DNA from: Deltaproteobacteria bacterium
Lineage (GTDB): Bacteria > Myxococcota_A > UBA9160 > UBA6930
DNA length: 34,801 bases
Direction of reading: 5' to 3'
Assembly (NCBI GenBank): GCA_029261775.1
Contig: JAJDAR010000285.1
Coordinates: forward strand, 1-34,801
Of the stretch, positions 26,749-34,801 are shown in pieces. The notes under the pieces were generated by a model, which saw only the letters and a list, made by a program, of their open reading frames with translations, had not been told where the DNA came from and ran no database searches. Made by a program: the position numbers and the translations under genes. Numbering within the stretch: position 1 is the first letter of the stretch; the number at the start of each line of letters is the position of its first letter.

Positions 26749-28071
26749 ATGGACCGCGTCCTCGATCTCACGCCCGAGAAGTTGGCGGCTCGGCTGTCCC
26801 AGGACGGCTCCGGCCGCGCGTCCTGGATCCGCGTCGACGGGCGACTCGCCGCATCGCATCCGGCCCTCGAGGAGGTCACCTCCTTTCTCGAAGAAGGCGT
26901 CGGTGGTGCCAGGGGGCACGAGGCGGTCTTCCTCGCCGTGGCCCCCACCAGCGGGGCCCTGCTCGGCGCCTTCGTCCACGCCACCGCGCGGGGGCAGGCG
27001 CAGGGCGGACTCCGGCGGGCGCCCTACCCGGACGTGCAGAGCTTCCTCGCGGACGGCCTGCGGCTCTCGTGGGGCATGTCCCGCAAGAGCGCCCTGGCCG
27101 GCCTCTGGTGGGGAGGCGGCAAGGGGTTGATCGCCTGGCCCGGAGACCGGTCCGAGCTGGAGGGCGATGCTCGCCGGACGCTCTACCAGGAGTACGGGGA
27201 TTTCGTGAGCTCCCTCGACGGCTGCTATGTGACCGCCGAGGACGCCGGTACCCGGCCCGAGGACGTCGCGAGCGTGTTCACCCGGACGCGCTTCGTCACC
27301 TGCATCCCACCCGAGCTGGGCGGCGTCGGCAATCCGGCTCCCGCGACGGCGGCCGGCGTCGTGCGGGGGATCGAGGCCGCGCTCGAGGCCATGGGGCGGG
27401 CGGGCCTCGCCGGTCGGCGCATCGCCATGCAGGGGCTCGGCAATGTCGGCGCTGCCATGGTCGACCTGCTGCTCGCGCGCGGCGTCTCGGGCATCGCGGC
27501 GAGCGACATCTCGGCCGAGCGCTGCGGCGAGCTCTCCCACCGCTGGCGCGACGCGCCCATCGAGGTGCGCCTCACCTCGGCAGGAGATCCCAGCGTGCTC
27601 TTCGAGCCCTGTGACGTGCTCGTCCCGAACGCCCTCGGCGGCGTGCTGGGCCCGGCGACGATCCCGCGGCTGCAGACCGCCCTGGTTTGCGGGGCCGCCA
27701 ACAACCCGCTCGAGCGCGAGGAGCGGGACGGCGCGGCCCTGCAGGCGCGTGGCATCGTCTACGTCCCGGACTTCGTGGTGAACCGCATGGGCATCGTGCA
27801 GGTCGCGAACGAGCAGTCGGGCCGGCTCGCCGCCGACCCCGAGGTCGAGCGCCACCTCGATCCCAACCATCCGCAGGGCATCCCGGCGGTGGTCAAGCGC
27901 ATCCTCCAGCGCGCACGCGAGGACGGCATCACCCCGGTCGAGGCCGCGAACCAGATGGCCGAGCGGCTGGCCCGTGAGCCCCACCCGCTGTTCGGGTTCA
28001 GGACCCGCGAGATCCTCCAGGCCTTGCATCGATCGGGCTGGGCCACAGGTCGGCCGGCCGCGGAGCGCTGA
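26749..28071 (+). CDS. Glu/Leu/Phe/Val dehydrogenase family protein (leucine dehydrogenase-like)
   Basis: GGLRRAPYPDV, LSWGMSRKSALAGLWWGGGKGLI, MQGLGNVGAAMVDLLL, VCGAANNPL. Confidence 0.88.
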   Translation: MDRVLDLTPEKLAARLSQDGSGRASWIRVDGRLAASHPALEEVTSFLEEGVGGARGHEAVFLAVAPTSGALLGAFVHATARGQAQGGLRRAPYPDVQSFLADGLRLSWGMSRKSALAGLWWGGGKGLIAWPGDRSELEGDARRTLYQEYGDFVSSLDGCYVTAEDAGTRPEDVASVFTRTRFVTCIPPELGGVGNPAPATAAGVVRGIEAALEAMGRAGLAGRRIAMQGLGNVGAAMVDLLLARGVSGIAASDISAERCGELSHRWRDAPIEVRLTSAGDPSVLFEPCDVLVPNALGGVLGPATIPRLQTALVCGAANNPLEREERDGAALQARGIVYVPDFVVNRMGIVQVANEQSGRLAADPEVERHLDPNHPQGIPAVVKRILQRAREDGITPVEAANQMAERLAREPHPLFGFRTREILQALHRSGWATGRPAAER

Positions 28072-29014
28072 GCGAGAGCCGCCGCCCGCGCCACACGAGC
28101 TCGAGCCCGTCGGCGTGCAGGCGCACGCGGCCTCCTTCCGGCGCCGCGCCGTAGAGGACGTCGCCGACCAGCGGATGACCCAGGGCCTGGAGCTGCACCC
28201 GCAGCTGATGGGTTCGCCCGGACGAGGGCCGTGCCTCGATCAGCGCGGTGGCGGTGTCGACGGCGAGACGCCGGAAACGCGCCTCGGCGCGGCGCGCTTC
28301 GGGCGCAGGCACGGACCCGATGGCGAATCGGAACCGGCCTGCACCCGGCTCGCGGCGCCACCAGCCACCCGATCGACACGCCCACCAGGCAGGCTGGCCC
28401 TCGACGGCCGCCAGATAGCGCTTGCGAACGCGGCGGCCCGCGAAAGCCTCCTGCAGCTCCCGCGCGGCGCCCGCACTCCGTGCGAAGAGCACGACTCCGC
28501 TCGTCTGCCGATCGAGCCGGTGCGCCGCTCTCAGGCCGGGCTCGCGGCGCAGCCTGCGCAGCAGATCCTCGAGCGCCAGGTGCACGCTGGCCCGCGTGCG
28601 CTGCACCGTCCACCAGGCCGGCTTGTCCAGGGCGAGCAGGCCCTCATCCTCGAAGAGGAGACGGCTCCCGAGATCCAGCGGCGGCGTCTCGGGCGCCCAG
28701 CGATAGCTCCAGGCCACGATCCCCGCTCCGGCCGGGACGCGATCCGGCGGAGCCGACGGGTCGAGGGGCCGGCGATCGATCGCGAGCCCGCCGTGCCAGA
28801 CGACCCGATCGAAGGCCTCGTCACCGTGCCGGGCCCGCCCGCCCTCGACGAAGGATCGCCAGTCCTGGTCTTCCGCCTGCTCCCAGCGCCAGCGATCGAG
28901 GGGCGGGTCGTAGCGGTCCGCCTCGGCGCCGGGCTGCGGGGCCGTCCGATGATCGGTGTTTCCGATGGGATCGTTCTGCAAAACCCATTGGACAGGCCGG
29001 CCCCGAGTGCTCAC
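27998..29014 (-). CDS. RluA-family RNA pseudouridine synthase
   Basis: HRLDRQTSGVVLFARSA catalytic motif, RPSSGRTHQLRVQLQALGHPLVGDVLYG. Confidence 0.9.
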   Translation of the reverse strand: MSTRGRPVQWVLQNDPIGNTDHRTAPQPGAEADRYDPPLDRWRWEQAEDQDWRSFVEGGRARHGDEAFDRVVWHGGLAIDRRPLDPSAPPDRVPAGAGIVAWSYRWAPETPPLDLGSRLLFEDEGLLALDKPAWWTVQRTRASVHLALEDLLRRLRREPGLRAAHRLDRQTSGVVLFARSAGAARELQEAFAGRRVRKRYLAAVEGQPAWWACRSGGWWRREPGAGRFRFAIGSVPAPEARRAEARFRRLAVDTATALIEARPSSGRTHQLRVQLQALGHPLVGDVLYGAAPEGGRVRLHADGLELVWRGRRLSLSAPRPADLWPSPIDARPGGSRGS

Positions 29015-29039
29015 TCTAGGCGACCAGGAGGAAGGAATC

Positions 29040-29489
29040 GTGACCGATACCGAACGAACCGAGGTCGTGCAGGCCCTCGAGAAGCTGCTGGCCAGCAGCT
29101 ACACGCTCTACCTGAAGACCCACAACTACCATTGGAACGTGACGGGGCCGATGTTCACCACGCTCCACACGCTCTTCGAGGTCGAGTACACCGACCTTGC
29201 GCTGGCGGTCGACGTGATCGCCGAGCGGATCCGCGCCCTGGGGGCACCGGCTCCCGGCACCTATGCCGCCTTCCAGAGCCTGTCGATGGTCAAGGAGGCA
29301 CCGGGCGTGCCGAGTGCCACCGAGATGGTGCGCCAGCTGGTCGCGGACCAGGAGACGGTGGCGGCGGCAGCGAGGCAGGTGGCCGAGGTCGCCTCCGCTG
29401 CGAACGATGCCGCCAGCGAGGACCTCGCCGTGCAGCGCATCAACGTGCACGAGAAGAACGCCTGGATGCTGCGCAGCCACCTCGAGTAG
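29040..29489 (+). CDS. dps: Dps-like ferritin-superfamily protein, 149 aa
   Basis: GTG start preceded by AGGAGGAAGG; LKTHNYHWNVTGPMFTTLHTLFEVEYTDLALAVDVIAERIRALG. Confidence 0.9.
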   Translation: MTDTERTEVVQALEKLLASSYTLYLKTHNYHWNVTGPMFTTLHTLFEVEYTDLALAVDVIAERIRALGAPAPGTYAAFQSLSMVKEAPGVPSATEMVRQLVADQETVAAAARQVAEVASAANDAASEDLAVQRINVHEKNAWMLRSHLE

Positions 29490-29592
29490 AGCTGCGCATC
29501 GGACGCCCTGGCTCGGCCCGGCGGGGCTCCCTCGTCGGGCCGATCGCGTCCCATCCTGGAGGCCCGTCTCGAGCGCCCCGGGCTGCCCCCGC

Positions 29593-32436
29593 TCAGAGTC
29601 CGTGGAAGGCCGCCTCGAGAAAGGCGGCCTGCTCGGCCCGGTGGATGCGCGCCGAGCCGGTGGCCGGACTGGCCGAAGGCGAGCGGCCCGCATAGCCGAG
29701 CTTCGACAGGGTGCGAAGCGGCTCCTGCAGGCGCTCCCGGACGAAGGTCCAGGCGCCCATGTTCGCCGGCTCCTCCTGCACCCAGAAGACGGCTTCGGCC
29801 GCCGCGTAGCGCGCCATCAGCGCGTTGATCTCGGGCTCGGGCCAGGGGTACAACTCCTCGAGCCGCACGATGGCCACGTCACCGGCGGCCTCCCCGGGGC
29901 CGACGCCGTCGCGCTTCTCCCGGTACGCCATGATGTCGTAGTAGACCTTGCCGCTGCAGCACAGCACGCGCCGGACCCGTCGGGGATCCTGGATCGCGGG
30001 GTCGTCGAGCACGGTCTGGAAGCCGCGGTTCACGAAGTCCGCCACCCGGCTGGTGGCCCGCGGCGCGCGCAGCAGACTCTTCGGCGTGAAGATCACGATC
30101 GGTGCGCGATAGGCCCGCCGCATCTGGCGGCGCAGGGCGTGGAAGTACTGCGCCGGCGTCGTGCAGTTGACGACCTGGAGGTTGTCCTCGGCGCAGAGCT
30201 GGAGGAAACGCTCCATGCGTGCGCTCGAGTGCTCGGGGCCCTGCCCCTCGTAGCCGTGGGGCAGCAGCATCACGAGGCCGCTCATGCGCTGCCACTTCGT
30301 ATGGGCAGAGGTGATGAACTGGTCCACGATGACCTGGGCGCCGTTCGCGAAGTCGCCGAACTGGGCCTCCCACAGGGTCAGGGTGGTCGGATCGGCCAGG
30401 CTGTAGCCGTACTCGAAGCCCAGCACGGCCGCCTCCGAGAGGTGGCTGTCGTAGACCTCGAAGCGGGCCTGGGTCTCCGACATGTGATCGAGGGGGGCGT
30501 ACTCGAGGCCGGTCACCTGGTCGACGAGGACCGCGTGGCGCTGGCTGAAGGTTCCGCGTGAGCTGTCCTGCCCGGAGAGCCGCACCGGCGTCCCCTCGAC
30601 GAGCAGGCTTCCGAAGGAGAGCGCCTCCGCGGTGGCCCAGTCGATCGGCCCGTCCTCCGCGATCACCTTGCGGCGCTTCTCGAGCAGCGTGGCCAGCTTG
30701 GGGTGGACCTGGAAGTCGGAGGGCACGCTGGCCAACGCCTCGGAGATCTGCGCGAGCCGCTCGACGGGAACGGCGGTGTCGCCGTTGTCACCGGGGTCGG
30801 TGCGCGAGTAGCCCGCCCAGGGGCCTCGGGGCTCGTAGGGCTCATCCGGACCCGGAGGGCGCGTCTTGATGATCTGGAGCGCCTGCTGGAGCTGGGCCGA
30901 CAGGTCCTCCTCGATCCGCTCGACGTCCTGGAGTGAGAGCGTGCCTCCCCGCACCAGCTGCTCCGTGTAGATCTGTCGCAGCGGCTCCTTGTGGCGGATC
31001 TGCTCGTAGAGGAGAGGGTTCGTGAAGCTCGGCTCGTCGCCCTCGTTGTGGCCGTGCCGGCGGTAGCAGAGCAGGTCGATGACCACGTCCTCGCCGAAGC
31101 GCTGCCGGTACGCGTAGGCGAGCTTGGTCACGTGGACGACGGCCTCGGCGTCGTCGCCATTCACGTGGAAGATCGGGATCTGGATCATCTTGGCCACGTC
31201 CGTGGCGTAGAGCGTGGACCGCGCCTCCTGGGGCGTCGTCGTGAAGCCGATCTGGTTGTTCACGACGATGTGCAGGGTGCCGCCGGTCGAGTAGCCGTTC
31301 AGGTGGGAGAGGTTCAGCGTCTCGGCGACGATTCCCTGACCCGCGAAGGCCGCGTCGCCGTGCAGGAGCACCGGAACCGTCTGCTCCCCCTTCAGGTCGC
31401 CGGAGCGGACCTGCTTCGCGCGGGCGCGACCCTCGACCACGGGATCCACGGCCTCGAGGTGCGACGGATTGGCGGTCAGGCTCAGGTGGACGCGCTCGCC
31501 GCTGCGGGTCCGTCGGTCGCTGGAGAAGCCCTTGTGGTACTTGACGTCGCCGGAGCCGAAGGGGCTGTCGTGCTCCTCGACGTCCTCGAACTCGGAGAAC
31601 ATCGCCTCGAGGGACTTGCCCATGATGTTCGAGAGCACGTTCAGCCGTCCGCGATGGGCCATGCCCAGAACCAGCTCCCGGGTGCCGTGCCCCGGGGCCT
31701 CCTCGACGATGGTGTCGAGCAGGGGGATCAACGCCTCGGCTCCCTCGAGCGAGAAGCGCTTCTGGCCCAGGAACTTCGTGTGGAGGAAGCGTTCGAACAG
31801 CTCGGCGGCACAGACCTTCTCGAGAACACGCAGCTGCTCGTCGGGCCCCTGGGAGGTGTCGTTTTCGGTCTCCTCCATGCGCTGCATCAGCCACTGCCGG
31901 CGACCCGGATCCTGGATGTGGGTGAACTCGACGCCGATGCTCCGGCAGTAGGTGGAGCGCAGCCGGTCGAGGATCTGCGCCAGGGTCTGGATGGGTCCGC
32001 CGGGCAGGTCGCCGGCGAAGAAGGCCTGGTCCAGATCGCCCTCGCCGAACCCGTAGTGGGCCGGGTCGAGCTCGGGGAAGTAGGTGACCTCCGCACCGAG
32101 CGGATTCGACTCCGCGATGCGATGCCCGCGGGCCCGGAAGGCGTGGATCAGGCGCAGGACCCGCGCGTGCTTCTCTGCGACCTGCGGGCTCGCGATCGGT
32201 GCGCCGACCGCCGGTTGGGGCTCCTGGACTGCGGGCTCGACGGCCGCGCGCGGGGCGGGCGGCTTGGCGCCATCGTCGAAGAGCTCGGCCCAGCTGGCGT
32301 CGACCGAGCCCGGATCGAGGGCGTAGCGATCGCGGATCTCCGCCACGATGCCGGCGTTGACGCCGAAGCTGGAGAGGGGCGCGCGCTCGTCGCGGCGGTG
32401 GCCTCGAGTTCTTTCTGGGCGCCCCTCGTGGGACAT
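29593..32436 (-). CDS. sucA: 2-oxoglutarate dehydrogenase E1 component
   Basis: FTHIQDPGRRQWLMQRME, KRFSLEGAEALIPLLD, MAHRGRLNVLSNIMGK, LLPHGYEGQGPEHSSARMERFLQLCAEDN; ATG 32436 chosen, 32547 also possible. Confidence 0.95.
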   Translation of the reverse strand: MSHEGRPERTRGHRRDERAPLSSFGVNAGIVAEIRDRYALDPGSVDASWAELFDDGAKPPAPRAAVEPAVQEPQPAVGAPIASPQVAEKHARVLRLIHAFRARGHRIAESNPLGAEVTYFPELDPAHYGFGEGDLDQAFFAGDLPGGPIQTLAQILDRLRSTYCRSIGVEFTHIQDPGRRQWLMQRMEETENDTSQGPDEQLRVLEKVCAAELFERFLHTKFLGQKRFSLEGAEALIPLLDTIVEEAPGHGTRELVLGMAHRGRLNVLSNIMGKSLEAMFSEFEDVEEHDSPFGSGDVKYHKGFSSDRRTRSGERVHLSLTANPSHLEAVDPVVEGRARAKQVRSGDLKGEQTVPVLLHGDAAFAGQGIVAETLNLSHLNGYSTGGTLHIVVNNQIGFTTTPQEARSTLYATDVAKMIQIPIFHVNGDDAEAVVHVTKLAYAYRQRFGEDVVIDLLCYRRHGHNEGDEPSFTNPLLYEQIRHKEPLRQIYTEQLVRGGTLSLQDVERIEEDLSAQLQQALQIIKTRPPGPDEPYEPRGPWAGYSRTDPGDNGDTAVPVERLAQISEALASVPSDFQVHPKLATLLEKRRKVIAEDGPIDWATAEALSFGSLLVEGTPVRLSGQDSSRGTFSQRHAVLVDQVTGLEYAPLDHMSETQARFEVYDSHLSEAAVLGFEYGYSLADPTTLTLWEAQFGDFANGAQVIVDQFITSAHTKWQRMSGLVMLLPHGYEGQGPEHSSARMERFLQLCAEDNLQVVNCTTPAQYFHALRRQMRRAYRAPIVIFTPKSLLRAPRATSRVADFVNRGFQTVLDDPAIQDPRRVRRVLCCSGKVYYDIMAYREKRDGVGPGEAAGDVAIVRLEELYPWPEPEINALMARYAAAEAVFWVQEEPANMGAWTFVRERLQEPLRTLSKLGYAGRSPSASPATGSARIHRAEQAAFLEAAFHGL

Positions 32437-32683
32437 GTCGTCTGCCGCTCCGCTGCTGTCCGGGCCGTCCGCCCGTCCGGCTCCATGAGGCCGGTCGGTT
32501 GCGGGCTTCCCGAAGTCGACCCTCTTGGAACCTGGAACCACGAACATCGGCTGGGGGCGCGCGTGCTATGAGCCGAATCGCGCCTGCAAGCCCGCCTAGA
32601 CTAGAAGCCAGGACGGGTTCCGACCAGAGGGAGCTCCGAAGGACGCCGGCCGGCCCCGCGCCGTTCCCGTCAGCGGGGCGTGA

Positions 32684-33565
32684 TCAGCGGGCCAACCTGC
32701 GAAGGGCTGCGGCCACCCAACCCGGGCACTCCATGGGGATCAGGTGGCCGCAGGGGGCGACCTCGAGCCGGGCATCGGGCATCTGGTCGACGAGCCCCTG
32801 GTGCCGGTCACGCGGAAAGTTCCCGCCCTCGGCCCAGACCCAGAGGCAGGGCGGGCTGGCCTTCTCGGCGAGGCGCTCGAGGTCGGGCTTGCGGCCCGCG
32901 AAGACCGCAGCCTCGACTTCGGGGGAGCACTTGAGGCCGACGCCGCCCGTGGGCAGCGGACGCAGCCCATCCAGCACGTAGAGGTCGAGAGCGGTGGGAT
33001 CCCAGTCGGCGAACAGCGCCCGCTCGGCGAACCAGGCACGCGCCTCCGCCGCGTCGGGCCAGTCGGCGCGCCGCTTGCGCGCCCGCTCGACGAGCTCGTT
33101 CGCGTGGGGCGGCAGCACGCCTCCCGGCGGCTCATGAGGTGTCACGGGATCGAGCAGCAGGGTCGTCGCGAAGAGCTCGGGTCGGCGGGCTGCGGCCCCG
33201 AGCATCGAGGTGCCTCCGAAGGAGTGCCCGACCCCGGCGGCGAGCCGTGACACGCCGAGCTCCGCGCAGAGCGCCTCCGCCACCGCGACGATGTCGAGTG
33301 CGAACTCGTCCCACCCGAGCGACGGGTCGGCGCCCAGGAAGCGGGTATCGCCGTGCCCGCGCCCGTCCATGGCGAGCACGCGGAAGTCCCGCCCGAGCTC
33401 CTCGACCACCCGCCCGAACACGCCCTTGCAGAAGCCGTTCGCGTGATGGAGCAGGATCGGGGGACCCTCTCCACCCCAGTCGAGCAACGCGATGTCGACG
33501 CCGCGATGGGCAAGCTCGAGGTGGCGCCGCTGCGCGAGGTCGAGGAGGGCACGAGCTCTCTGCAT
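32684..33565 (-). CDS. alpha/beta hydrolase, 293 aa
   Basis: ILLHHANGFCKGVFGRVVEEL, LAMDGRGHGDT, GHSFGGTSMLG, CGHLIPMECP; ATG at 33565. Confidence 0.87.
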   Translation of the reverse strand: MQRARALLDLAQRRHLELAHRGVDIALLDWGGEGPPILLHHANGFCKGVFGRVVEELGRDFRVLAMDGRGHGDTRFLGADPSLGWDEFALDIVAVAEALCAELGVSRLAAGVGHSFGGTSMLGAAARRPELFATTLLLDPVTPHEPPGGVLPPHANELVERARKRRADWPDAAEARAWFAERALFADWDPTALDLYVLDGLRPLPTGGVGLKCSPEVEAAVFAGRKPDLERLAEKASPPCLWVWAEGGNFPRDRHQGLVDQMPDARLEVAPCGHLIPMECPGWVAAALRRLAR

Positions 33566-33591
33566 GGCCCCGCACGGTAGCCATCCCCGGC

Positions 33592-33671
33592 GAGGGCGTC
33601 GCCGGCGGTGGATGGAGGGCGTCGCCCGCGCTGGATGCGACCTTCGACGAGGGCGTCGCCCGCACTGGATG
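33592..33671. repeat. 3 copies of a 23-nt intergenic repeat GAGGGCGTCGCCCGCRCTGGATG
   Basis: Copies at 33592-33614, 33615-33637, 33649-33671, the first with 3 differences. Confidence 0.85.
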
Positions 33672-33694
33672 CGCCCTCGGTTACCCTTGGCCGC

Positions 33695-34312
33695 GTGTCC
33701 GATCTCGACCCGGCGCTGCGCGACGACATGGCGGAGCGCCTCGCCCGCTTCGACGTTCGCAGCCTGCCTCTCGCAGGCCGACGCCACGCGGCCGTGGCCG
33801 TCACGTTGGTCCCCGGTGAGGGCGGCGCCCCCTCCTTCGTGCTCACCCGGCGCGCCGCTCGCATGCGGCGACACGCGGGGCAGTGGGCCCTGCCCGGCGG
33901 TCGTCTCGATCCCGGGGAGACCCCGGAGATCGCCGCCCGTCGCGAGCTTCACGAAGAGGTCGGGCTCGAGCTCGCGCCCGATGCCGTGCTCGGGCGGCTC
34001 GACGACTATGCGACGCGCAGCGGCTTCGTGATCACGCCGATCGTCGTCTGGGGCGGTGCCGGGGAGCTCGAGCCCGATCCGAGCGAAGTCGCCGAGGTCT
34101 ACCGCGTCCCTCTCGAGGAGCTGCATCGTCCCGAGATCCCGCAGCTTCGACGCATCCCGGACAGCGAGCACCCCATCATCTCGGTTCGCCTGGTCGGGGC
34201 GGACATCCATGCGCCGACGGCCGCCCTGATCTTCCAGTTCCGCGAGGTCGCCCTGGCCGGCCGGTCAACTCGTGTGGACCACTTCGAGCAGCCCCGCTTC
34301 GCCTGGCGCTAG
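33695..34312 (+). CDS. Nudix hydrolase (CoA pyrophosphatase-like)
   Basis: Nudix box [24 protein letters not shown]; likely GTG start at 33695. Confidence 0.88.
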   Translation: MSDLDPALRDDMAERLARFDVRSLPLAGRRHAAVAVTLVPGEGGAPSFVLTRRAARMRRHAGQWALPGGRLDPGETPEIAARRELHEEVGLELAPDAVLGRLDDYATRSGFVITPIVVWGGAGELEPDPSEVAEVYRVPLEELHRPEIPQLRRIPDSEHPIISVRLVGADIHAPTAALIFQFREVALAGRSTRVDHFEQPRFAWR

Positions 34313-34325
34313 GCGATCGGGCGAA

Positions 34326-34801
34326 TCAGCGCCCCGCGATCGCCGGCAGCAGGTCCCGACCCGCGACCTCGACGACCGCGGCGCGGAACGCAACGTGGGT
34401 CACCGGCTCACCGGATCGGACCAGCGCGGCCACGACGTCGTCGAGGTCGGCCTCGCCGTCGGTGGCCGCCTCGATGCGACGGGCGAGCTCGCGCATCAGA
34501 CCGACGGCCCGGGCGGTCACGACGGAGTCGGCCGTCTCGACGGACAGGCGGACGGCGCTGCGGCCCTTGTCTGCGAGGCGCTCGTGGGACCGCTCGTAGC
34601 GGCGTCGGCTGATCGAGCGCGAGCGGCGCAGCACCTCGAGGGAGTAGTACTCGGCGAGCCCCTCGACGATCCAATCGCCTCCCTTCCCCGCTCTCGCGCG
34701 CATCTGCATGTGCACCAGCTCGTGGAGCAGGGGACTGGTGCCGTCCGGGCCGATCAGGGGCCGGTTCGCGTGCAGGTAGACCGAGTTCGGGCCGGAGAGG
34801 C
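34326..34801 (-). CDS. M61-like gluzincin metallopeptidase, C-terminal part, truncated by window end
   Basis: Frame continues to the right edge and reads SPLLHELVHMQMRARAGKGGDWIVEGLAEYYSLEVLRRS (HEXXH plus downstream WxxEGxAxYY). Confidence 0.7.
   Translation of the reverse strand, partial: LSGPNSVYLHANRPLIGPDGTSPLLHELVHMQMRARAGKGGDWIVEGLAEYYSLEVLRRSRSISRRRYERSHERLADKGRSAVRLSVETADSVVTARAVGLMRELARRIEAATDGEADLDDVVAALVRSGEPVTHVAFRAAVVEVAGRDLLPAIAGR

Noticed and set aside
33592-33671. Mini-CRISPR array
   Set aside because: First two copies are directly adjacent with no spacer, the third follows 11 nt; no cas genes present.
1-34801. tRNA, rRNA, IS element, prophage, toxin-antitoxin or known defense system
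   Set aside because: No recognisable gene, terminal inverted repeat, transposase, integrase or defense-domain motif was seen on either strand.

Overview
This 34.8 kb window is a GC-rich bacterial chromosome segment. Gene density and the families present (PEP-CTERM protein, sigma-54 activator, TolB/TPR protein, paired acyl-CoA dehydrogenases) suggest a Deltaproteobacteria, Myxococcota or Binatota-like lineage, but that is inference. I support about 26 genes. In order they are: MFS transporter C-terminus (partial), small HTH-like protein, membrane-anchored alpha/beta hydrolase, M20 peptidase, PlsB-like acyltransferase, SNF/NSS transporter, PEP-CTERM protein with terminator, M1 aminopeptidase with a repetitive basic tail, PA0069-type radical SAM protein, a Co-type nitrile hydratase operon (beta-alpha-activator), PF09818-like ABC-ATPase, sigma-54 activator with an unassigned N-terminal domain, PlsC-like acyltransferase, TolB-like/TPR protein, secreted CARDB-like orphan, truncated PNPOx-like pseudogene, two acyl-CoA dehydrogenases, two alpha/beta hydrolases, Glu/Leu/Phe/Val dehydrogenase, RluA pseudouridine synthase, Dps-like protein, 2-oxoglutarate dehydrogenase E1, alpha/beta hydrolase, Nudix hydrolase, and an M61-like metallopeptidase (partial). 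I see no CRISPR array, rRNA, tRNA, IS element or prophage, and no convincing new multi-gene system. The best second-look items are a near-perfect 23-nt palindrome between divergent hydrolase genes, the decayed PNPOx gene next to an orphan secreted protein, the uncharacterised sensor domain of the sigma-54 activator, the repetitive basic tail on the M1 peptidase, and short intergenic repeat clusters.
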